From Burkholderiaceae bacterium (GTDB taxonomy: Bacteria; Pseudomonadota; Gammaproteobacteria; Burkholderiales; Burkholderiaceae): a DNA stretch of 6,006 nucleotides. The notes under the pieces are model-generated. The model did no database searches, was not told the DNA's origin, and was given only the letters and a program-made list of their open reading frames with translations. Below are positions 1-5,341 of the stretch, one piece after another. Within the stretch, counting starts at the first letter, position 1, and each line of letters opens with the position of its first letter. Made by a program: the position numbers and the translations under genes. The stretch covers positions 1-6,006 of the forward strand of contig CANHLB010000122.1 in NCBI GenBank assembly GCA_947461335.1, read 5' to 3'.

Positions 1-4
1 AATA

Positions 5-27
5 AATCTAGGTGTTTACCCTAGATT
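5..27 (-). terminator. Probable intrinsic terminator after tRNA-Thr
   Basis: An 8-bp perfect inverted repeat (AATCTAGG at 5-12, CCTAGATT at 20-27) with a 7-base loop lies 4 bases beyond the tRNA CCA end. Read on the minus strand, the hairpin runs into TATT at the window edge, giving a short U-rich tail. The stem is only moderately GC-rich and the tail is cut off, so its strength cannot be judged. Its place right after the tRNA, with no other candidate before it, supports its being the end of the minus-strand transcript. Confidence 0.55.
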
Positions 28-31
28 AGGG

Positions 32-107
32 TGGTGCCGCTTGCCGGAATCGAACTGGCGACCTTTTCATTACGAATGAACTGCTCTACCAACTGAGCTA
101 AAGCGGC
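32..107 (-). tRNA. tRNA-Thr, anticodon CGT
   Basis: This is a complete 76-nt tRNA with encoded CCA (complement at 32-34) that decodes ACG threonine codons. The cloverleaf folds fully: acceptor GCCGCTT/AAGCGGC, D stem GCTC/GAGC with loop AGTTGGTA, anticodon loop TTCGTAA with CGT at 74-72, a 5-base variable loop AGGTC, and T loop TTCGATT. Two stem positions are not Watson-Crick: G27-A43 at the top of the anticodon stem and A52-C62 in the T stem. From memory, the G27-A43 pair is also present in the E. coli CGT threonine tRNA, which supports the identity. The gene begins only 15 bases after the DUF1854 stop codon on the same strand and ends next to a terminator-like hairpin. It is therefore either co-transcribed with the upstream operon or read from a promoter overlapping the end of that gene. 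Confidence 0.97.
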
Positions 108-119
108 AAATCTGCTTTG

Positions 120-125
120 ATTCTA
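120..125 (-). promoter_or_regulatory. Possible -10 box for the tRNA-Thr gene
   Basis: On the minus strand TAGAAT, a 5 of 6 match to TATAAT, lies at 125-120 and includes the TAG stop codon of the DUF1854 gene. It would place transcription start around 112-114, a few bases upstream of the mature tRNA 5' end at 107, as is common for tRNA genes. No convincing -35 box is visible at 16-18 bases spacing inside the upstream coding end, so the call is weak. Confidence 0.3.
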
Positions 126-590
126 GCGGAAGCGATCAAGGAGCTTTTTACTGACCTTATCGAGCTGGGTGGAGTCTTTAATCAGGAATTGCAATCCATT
201 TGAGTCGGCAATCAATAGAGTATTGCCGGCAATTCTACGGATATCTTCTTCAGCCTTAAGGCGAATACGCGTTGGCCCGCGATCCGTTTCAATATCCCAG
301 ATGCTGGGGGTAGCAAACGTAGATACCTGGGTTATTCGCTCAATGACTGGCATAAATTCTCGAGCAGCTAATTCATCTTCGATCAGAGCAAGCTCTGCTT
401 TTGGTATCAGTCCAATATCAGAAAACCAGCATACTTCCTTGCCTGACTGATTCAAGATGCCAATCCCAGTTGCTGGTGCCGTAATCGGAAATGCCCTAAC
501 CGGATAAACGCCAATATGAGTCTCTCCTTTAGCATCAATCAATACCAATTGTCCGAGGGCATCGCGCTTTAGCTGATAGGTCATGCTCAT
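123..590 (-). CDS. DUF1854 family protein, cyanophycin-locus associated
   Basis: This 155-residue protein is recognised as DUF1854, a small family often found beside cyanophycin synthetase genes in Betaproteobacteria. Its biochemical role is unknown. It has no signal peptide, membrane segment or catalytic motif that I can see and should be cytosolic. The family pattern is in the C-terminal half: an ITQV strand (about 86-89), SIWDIETDRGPTRI (about 96-109), a charged EEDIRRI stretch, then LLIADSNGLQFLIKD (about 124-138) and a basic C-terminal helix ending LLDRFR. The alternating strands and final helix suggest a compact beta-rich domain with a C-terminal helix, which is inference. The ATG at 590-588 overlaps the ABC transporter stop as ATGA, indicating translational coupling. 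A G-rich stretch at 591-604 could be its ribosome binding site. A second ATG two codons later (584-582) is an alternative start. The tight coupling suggests that the product acts with the transporter, perhaps as a subunit or regulator. Confidence 0.88.
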   Translation of the reverse strand: MSMTYQLKRDALGQLVLIDAKGETHIGVYPVRAFPITAPATGIGILNQSGKEVCWFSDIGLIPKAELALIEDELAAREFMPVIERITQVSTFATPSIWDIETDRGPTRIRLKAEEDIRRIAGNTLLIADSNGLQFLIKDSTQLDKVSKKLLDRFR

Positions 591-2944
591 ACCCCGCCCC
601 CAATATTTTTAGCAATCACTTCTAGTCGCTCTTCTTGCCTAATCTCCTGATTTGCTTCTGGTCCATCATCCAAACTCTCACCAATAGCAACACCCTCAAC
701 TAGCTCTGCAGCATGACGAAGTTGGGCTTGGTACAGGGCGTAGTAAGCGCCCTGTGCTTCCATTAATTGGTCATGTGAGCCAATTTCTACAATCTCACCT
801 TTATCCAGTACGACTAGACGGTCAGCCTTTCTGAGGGTAGACAAACGGTGAGCAATCGCAATCGTAGTGCGACCTTTTACTAGGTTATCTAAGGCACGCT
901 GAATTTCTTTTTCGGTAGTCGTGTCAACCGATGAAGTGGCTTCATCCAAGATCAAGATGCTTGGGTTAATTAAGAGCGCGCGTGCTATTGAAATACGTTG
1001 GCGCTCACCACCTGATAAAGATTGGCCACGCTCCCCTACTAAAGAGTCATAACCCAATGGCAGCCTGAGAATAAATTCATGGGCGTGGGCCGCACGAGCA
1101 GCCTCAATAATTTCTTCGCGAGTTGCATCAGACTTACCATAAGCGATGTTCTCTGCAATCGTCCCAAAGAATAAGAATGGCTCCTGCAAGACTAAACCAA
1201 TGCATTTACGATAGTCAGCAATTCGAATGCTCCGAATATCACGCCCATCTAAAGAGATTGAGCCTGAACTCACGTCATAGAAGCGACAGATTAAGTTCAC
1301 TAAGGTGCTCTTACCTGAGCCGCTATGCCCTACTAAGCCAATCATTTCACCTGGAGCAATATCTAAGTCAATACCTTTAGTGACTGCTCGATTACCATAA
1401 CGGAAACCCACGCCACGCAAGGAAATGCGGCCATGGACCTGACCTAATGGTGCTGGGTTGATTGGCTCGGGTACGCTCGATACATGATCGAGAATATCAA
1501 AGATACGCTTAGCACCTGCAGCGGCTTTTTGTGTATGAGATACGATCCGACTCATCGAATCGAGGCGAATATAAAAACGTCCAATGTAAGCCAGAAAAGC
1601 AATCAATACACCAACAGATATCTTTTGATGTGCAACCTGCCAAATACCAAAACCCCAAACAACTAGCAAACCAGTTTCAGTTAATAGAGTCACTGTGGGT
1701 GAAAATAATCCCCAAACGCGATTAACGCGATCATTGATTTGCAAATTATGTTTATTGGAATCAACGAAACGCTTCAGTTCACGATCTTCTTGAGCAAATG
1801 CTTTCACTACTCGAATACCTGGAATGGTGTCCGCTAAGATATTGGTCACTTCAGACCAAATGCGATCAATCTTTTCAAAACCAAAACGTAAACGATCACG
1901 CACTACATGAATCATCCACACAATAAATGGCAATGGAGCCAAGGTCACTAAGGCGAGCAAGGGATCAATCGATACCAAAATTGCAGCAGTCATGGTGATC
2001 ATCAGCACATCAGTAGCAAAATCTAAGGCATATAAAGACAAGAAAACGCAGATGCGATCAGTCTCTGCGCCAATGCGGGCAATCAAGTCACCAGTACGTT
2101 TGCCGCCAAAATATTCAAGCGAAAGTTTGAGTAAGTGTTCAAAGGTGGTATTACGTAAATCAGCGCCAATGCGTTCACTCACCAGGGCTAATAAGTAAGT
2201 CTTCCACCAACCCAAAGCCCAAGCAACAATTGCCGCCCCAAATAATGCAAGCAAATACATACTGGCCAAATGAAAATCAATTGGGTTGCCACGTTCGTAT
2301 GGAATCAAAACATGGTCCATTAATGGCATCGTGAGATATGGTGGGATCAGTGTTGCACCAGTTGATAACAAGGTCAGCACAAAACCTAGTGCAAGTTGTT
2401 TTTTATATGGCTTTGCAAAGCGCCATAGTTTTAACAAAGTCCAAGTAGATGGCGGAGTGTCGTCTTCTGGATCACAAGTAGGACATGAATCTGAATTTGC
2501 GGGTTTGGGACTCAAACAAACTGGGCAAACTTGTTTGTCGTACTCACTTGACTCATCTTTACTTTGCTCTTCACCTCTAGTGAGTTGTTTAAAGCTAGAT
2601 TGCAAACGCAGAACCTGCGGATTTACTGCGAGAGTGAAATACCAGGCCTGAAGCAGACTATCGGCAGTTTCAAGTCTTAAATGACCAACTCCCGCATGGT
2701 CCCCATGAAGCAAATGCTGCCCTCGCACCAAAGGCCAAGACTGAAATTGTTCACCATCGGTCCAAAAAAGACCCTCTTCATTTAGTAAAAGCAGGCTTTT
2801 TTCAAAGCGCAGATCAGCATCTAAATCCAACTCAACCCATGCCAGCAAGGCATCAAGGCTCTGGATTGGAGATTTTTCGCTCTGCAAAATAGGCTGCCAA
2901 TAGCTTGGCAAGCTTGGAGCAAAAGGTAGGATTTCCGGCTTCAT
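587..2944 (-). CDS. ABC exporter half-transporter with N-terminal zinc ribbon, cyanophycin-associated
   Basis: This 785-residue protein has the exporter ABC architecture, one membrane domain fused to one ATPase domain, and should work as a dimer in the inner membrane. Residues 1 to about 170 form an unusual soluble extension ending in a four-cysteine zinc ribbon (C140, C143, C154, C157; CxxC-x10-CxxC). Six hydrophobic segments follow at about 183-207, 228-247, 303-323, 327-348, 415-435 and 442-460. The ATPase domain has an intact Walker A (GHSGSGKST, 539-547), Q-loop Q587, signature LSGGE (643-647), Walker B with D667 and E668, SSVD D-loop and H-loop H699. It therefore looks fully active. A charged tail of about 40 residues ends the protein. 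MsbA-like exporters are usually near 580-600 residues, so the extra length is the N-terminal domain and tail. I chose the ATG at 2944; an in-frame TTG at 3010 would add 22 Ser/Lys-rich residues across the likely promoter. The substrate is unknown. The gene is divergent from two cyanophycin synthetases and belongs to a family named for that association. Confidence 0.92.
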   Translation of the reverse strand: MKPEILPFAPSLPSYWQPILQSEKSPIQSLDALLAWVELDLDADLRFEKSLLLLNEEGLFWTDGEQFQSWPLVRGQHLLHGDHAGVGHLRLETADSLLQAWYFTLAVNPQVLRLQSSFKQLTRGEEQSKDESSEYDKQVCPVCLSPKPANSDSCPTCDPEDDTPPSTWTLLKLWRFAKPYKKQLALGFVLTLLSTGATLIPPYLTMPLMDHVLIPYERGNPIDFHLASMYLLALFGAAIVAWALGWWKTYLLALVSERIGADLRNTTFEHLLKLSLEYFGGKRTGDLIARIGAETDRICVFLSLYALDFATDVLMITMTAAILVSIDPLLALVTLAPLPFIVWMIHVVRDRLRFGFEKIDRIWSEVTNILADTIPGIRVVKAFAQEDRELKRFVDSNKHNLQINDRVNRVWGLFSPTVTLLTETGLLVVWGFGIWQVAHQKISVGVLIAFLAYIGRFYIRLDSMSRIVSHTQKAAAGAKRIFDILDHVSSVPEPINPAPLGQVHGRISLRGVGFRYGNRAVTKGIDLDIAPGEMIGLVGHSGSGKSTLVNLICRFYDVSSGSISLDGRDIRSIRIADYRKCIGLVLQEPFLFFGTIAENIAYGKSDATREEIIEAARAAHAHEFILRLPLGYDSLVGERGQSLSGGERQRISIARALLINPSILILDEATSSVDTTTEKEIQRALDNLVKGRTTIAIAHRLSTLRKADRLVVLDKGEIVEIGSHDQLMEAQGAYYALYQAQLRHAAELVEGVAIGESLDDGPEANQEIRQEERLEVIAKNIGGGV

Positions 2945-2991
2945 TGACTCTAAAAGTATAGTGGAGCTAGATTTTTTAGATTTATAAGTCC

Positions 2992-2997
2992 TGTCAA
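2992..2997 (-). promoter_or_regulatory. Possible -35 box for the ABC transporter/DUF1854 operon
   Basis: On the minus strand a perfect TTGACA lies at 2997-2992, about 50 bases upstream of the chosen ATG. At 17-18 bases spacing the -10 position reads AAATCT or AATCTA, which is poor. TATAAA (2986-2981) and TATACT (2960-2955) are better -10 matches but sit at the wrong distance from this box. I support a promoter in this region but not its exact architecture. Confidence 0.3.
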
Positions 2998-3001
2998 CTT
3001 T

Positions 3002-3039
3002 AAGGCCCAAAAAAGCGTTAAATGGCAGTATTAGGCCTT
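3002..3039. repeat. Inverted repeat in the divergent promoter region
   Basis: AAGGCC at 3002-3007 is repeated in inverted form as GGCCTT at 3034-3039, separated by 26 bases and followed on the plus strand by a T-rich run. The arms are only 6 bp and the loop is long, so it is a weak hairpin. Because it lies between divergent starts, with no gene reading into it, it is more likely a protein-binding site or chance than a terminator. Confidence 0.25.
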
Positions 3040-3050
3040 TTTATGTATTT

Positions 3051-3079
3051 TTGCTAATTTTGTGAGTTTTAAATAAAAA
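3051..3079 (+). promoter_or_regulatory. Weak candidate promoter for cphA'-cphA
   Basis: TTGCTA (3051-3056) and TAAAAA (3074-3079) are 17 bases apart, each matching 4 of 6 consensus positions. The surrounding AT-rich sequence offers several near-equivalent choices (for example TTGTGA at 3060 or TTAAAT at 3069), so the exact site is uncertain. Confidence 0.22.
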
Positions 3080-3148
3080 CTAAAAATAGAGAGACTGTCT
3101 GACTCATCATTGCCAAATCCTGGCCCGAGAACTTGCAACGCCCTACAC

Positions 3149-5341
3149 ATGCCCCAATTACTAGATAAATCCATCGAGATCCTGAGTGTTAAGCATCTCC
3201 GCGGCCCCAATATGTGGACTTATCATCCCGTGATTGAGGTTTGGCTTGATATTGGTGATTTAGAAGACTATCCCTCCAACCTCATTCCAGGTTTTTATGA
3301 CCGTCTAGTCAAAGCCCTTCCTAGTCTTGTTGAGCACCGTTGCAGTTATGGTGAAACTGGTGGCTTCTTAAAGCGAGTTGAAGAAGGCACTTGGCCAGCA
3401 CATATTCTGGAACACCTTACGCTTGAGTTGCAAAATTTAGCCGGCATTCCTGGCGGCTTCGGCAAAGCTCGTGATGGCGATCGCCGTGGCGTTTACAAAG
3501 TGATGGTCAGTGCCATTAATGAAGAAGTTACCCTAACCGCTCTTAAATATGCCCGCGAACTGTACCTTGCTTTAGTGCAAGACAATAAAGATTGTGTTGC
3601 ACTAGTTCAAAACATTATTGGAGAGCTACGTGATCTTGGTGACGATCTCTTGCTTGGGCCAAGTACAGCTTGTATTGTGAATGCTGCCGAAGAGCGAGGC
3701 ATTCCTTCTATTCGTCTATCTGAAGGCAACTTGGTCCAATTAGGTTACGGCGCTAAACAACGTCGGATCTGGACAGCAGAAACTGATCAAACCAGTGCGA
3801 TTGCTGAAACAATTTCCAGAGATAAAGATTTAACAAAAAGTTTATTGCGTAGCGCCGGTGTTCCCACGCCTGAGGGCAGAACGGTTACCAGCCCTGATGA
3901 TGCCTGGGATGCTGCTCAAGATATTGGCTTACCTGTAGTCGTAAAACCTATTGATGGCAACCATGGGCGCGGTGTGTTTATCAACCTTTATACGCAACAA
4001 GAGATTGAGGCCGCTTATGCTGTAGCTATTGATGAAGGTAGTGAAGTTCTTGTCGAGCGTCATGTTGTTGGCGATGAGCATCGTTTGCTAGTAGTTGGCA
4101 ATAAAGTGGTTGCTGCAGCTAAAGGTGAAACCGTTTGGGTTACTGGTGATGGCAAACATACTGTTCGCGAACTCATTCAGATTCAGATCAACTCAGACCC
4201 CCGTCGTGGCACTGCTGAAGAATGTCCACTGAATCCAGTACGGATTGATTCTGCAGTGGAGTTAGAGCTCGCGCGTCAACAACTGACTGGTGAGAGTATT
4301 CCATCTATAGATCACAAAGTGCTGATTCAGAGTAATGGCAACGTCGCTTTTGATGTTACCGATCAAATCCATCCAGATGTAGCGCACCAAGTTGCCTTAG
4401 CAGCACGTGTAGTTGGTCTGGAAATTGCTGGGGTAGACTTAGTTGCACAAGATATCAGTCGCCCACTAGCTGAGCAAAATGCCGCTATTGTGGAAGTCAA
4501 TGCTGGCCCAGGTCTGCTGATGCACTTAAAACCTGCTAGCGGCAAACCACAACCAGTAGGCAAGGAGATTGCAAATCACCTCTTTCCTCCGGGGACCAAC
4601 TTCCGTATTCCAGTTGTAGGTATCTGCGGTGAAAGTGGCAAAACCCCTGTTGCAGAAATGATTGCTCACTTTTTGCGTCTAACTAATGTGTATGTTGGTC
4701 TCTCATGCAGCAAAGGTTTGTTCTTTGGCAATCGTGCAATCCCAAATACCAATTCATCCAACTGGGAAAATGCACGTCGCACATTATTAAACCGTGCCGT
4801 AGAAGCAGTGGTCATTGAAAACAATCATCTTTCTATGCTCATTGAAGGCTTAGCCTACGATCGTTGCCAGGTTGGAGTTGTTCTTAATGTAAATCCCAAG
4901 GCAAATTTTCCGCAATACGCTATTTATGACGAAGAGCAGGTCTTCAGTATTGTCCGCACCCAGATTGATGTTGTCCTTCCGACTGGTATTGGCGTCCTAA
5001 ATGCAGATGATCCCATGTGTGTTCAGATGGCAGAGCTTTGTGATGGTCAGGTCATCTTCTTTAGCGAAGATCCAGATTCTGAAGTCATCAAAACCCATCT
5101 ACAAAATGGAGGTCGCGTAGTTTTAGTTGGCAAACAACAAATCACTCTCAAGTCTGGCAAGCTTGATCAGAAATCTATCCCGGTCCCCTTCCATTCAGAA
5201 TCAGACGCTAATGCCCCATGGAAGGGAATGAACCTGGGTGCAGCTATTGCTGCGGCTTGGGCTTTAGATATTCCATTTAATGTTATTGAAGCTGGTGCAG
5301 AAACATTTGTACCAGACCTCACCACTGCAGTAGGGGCTTAA
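3149..5341 (+). CDS. cphA': Short cyanophycin synthetase paralogue CphA' with degenerate Mur-ligase domain
   Basis: This cytosolic 730-residue protein is clearly homologous to cyanophycin synthetase but shorter than the usual 870 or so. The N-terminal domain (about 1-190) carries HxxEH (H85, E88, H89), and LGPST and LGYGAKQRR match the family. The ATP-grasp domain (about 205-485) keeps VVVKPIDGNHGRG (263-275), GDEHRLLVV (308-316) and EVNAGPG (449-455), but lacks the family's NLSTGG motif (here QSNGNVAF, 394-401). The Mur-like domain keeps a P-loop GESGKT (494-499). It has lost the family's STDG, ARGG and EDHLG signatures and stops where the C-terminal lobe should begin. Ligation of Arg in the usual way therefore looks unlikely, while ATP-grasp chemistry may survive. 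Possible roles are a partner of CphA or, like cyanobacterial CphA2, a polymerase of beta-Asp-Arg dipeptides; both are inference. I chose the ATG at 3149; an in-frame TTG at 3110 would add 13 residues that do not look like the family start. No strong ribosome binding site precedes either. The stop abuts the next cphA. Confidence 0.93.
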   Translation: MPQLLDKSIEILSVKHLRGPNMWTYHPVIEVWLDIGDLEDYPSNLIPGFYDRLVKALPSLVEHRCSYGETGGFLKRVEEGTWPAHILEHLTLELQNLAGIPGGFGKARDGDRRGVYKVMVSAINEEVTLTALKYARELYLALVQDNKDCVALVQNIIGELRDLGDDLLLGPSTACIVNAAEERGIPSIRLSEGNLVQLGYGAKQRRIWTAETDQTSAIAETISRDKDLTKSLLRSAGVPTPEGRTVTSPDDAWDAAQDIGLPVVVKPIDGNHGRGVFINLYTQQEIEAAYAVAIDEGSEVLVERHVVGDEHRLLVVGNKVVAAAKGETVWVTGDGKHTVRELIQIQINSDPRRGTAEECPLNPVRIDSAVELELARQQLTGESIPSIDHKVLIQSNGNVAFDVTDQIHPDVAHQVALAARVVGLEIAGVDLVAQDISRPLAEQNAAIVEVNAGPGLLMHLKPASGKPQPVGKEIANHLFPPGTNFRIPVVGICGESGKTPVAEMIAHFLRLTNVYVGLSCSKGLFFGNRAIPNTNSSNWENARRTLLNRAVEAVVIENNHLSMLIEGLAYDRCQVGVVLNVNPKANFPQYAIYDEEQVFSIVRTQIDVVLPTGIGVLNADDPMCVQMAELCDGQVIFFSEDPDSEVIKTHLQNGGRVVLVGKQQITLKSGKLDQKSIPVPFHSESDANAPWKGMNLGAAIAAAWALDIPFNVIEAGAETFVPDLTTAVGA
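5332..5336 (+). promoter_or_regulatory. Ribosome binding site supporting the TTG start of cphA
   Basis: AGGGG lies inside the last codons of cphA', five bases before the TTG at 5342. It supports initiation at that non-ATG codon and coupled translation with the gene just ended. Confidence 0.45.

Larger units (their letters stand above)
2945..3148. other. Divergent AT-rich intergenic region
   Basis: These roughly 200 bases separate the chosen starts of the minus-strand transporter operon and the plus-strand cphA' gene, and must carry the promoters for both. The stretch around 3038-3090 is very AT-rich, with runs of T and A. I see a TTGACA box on the minus strand, an inverted repeat AAGGCC/GGCCTT around 3002-3039, and a weak plus-strand promoter candidate near 3051-3079. 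No small open reading frame or RNA gene is convincing here. Confidence 0.6.

Noticed and set aside
32..107. tRNA 3' end as an attachment site of an integrated element
   Set aside because: No integrase, direct repeat of the tRNA end or mobile-element gene is visible; only 31 bases beyond the tRNA are in the window.
169..450. 93-codon plus-strand open frame opposite the DUF1854 gene
   Set aside because: The minus-strand frame matches a known family over its whole length, while this antisense frame looks like no protein family.
2286..2651. 121-codon plus-strand open frame opposite the transporter N-terminal region
   Set aside because: It lies antisense to a well-supported coding region, has no recognisable domain and no good ribosome binding site; it is explained by codon bias of the true frame.
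2889..2918. Short direct repeat GCTTGG(C/A) in the transporter N-terminal coding region
   Set aside because: It is two short near-copies within a coding sequence, easily explained by chance; no tandem array or protein repeat follows.
2945..3010. Upstream TTG start (3010) extending the ABC transporter by 22 residues
   Set aside because: The extension is low-complexity Ser/Lys-rich, uses a rare start and would place the TTGACA box inside the gene; the ATG at 2944 is preferred.
3110..3148. Upstream TTG start (3110) extending CphA' by 13 residues
   Set aside because: The added residues do not resemble family N-termini and there is no clear ribosome binding site; the ATG at 3149 comes shortly before the conserved start of the domain. 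It is not fully excluded.
4363..4563. 66-codon minus-strand open frame within cphA'
   Set aside because: It is antisense to the conserved ATP-grasp motifs of cphA' and has no independent support.
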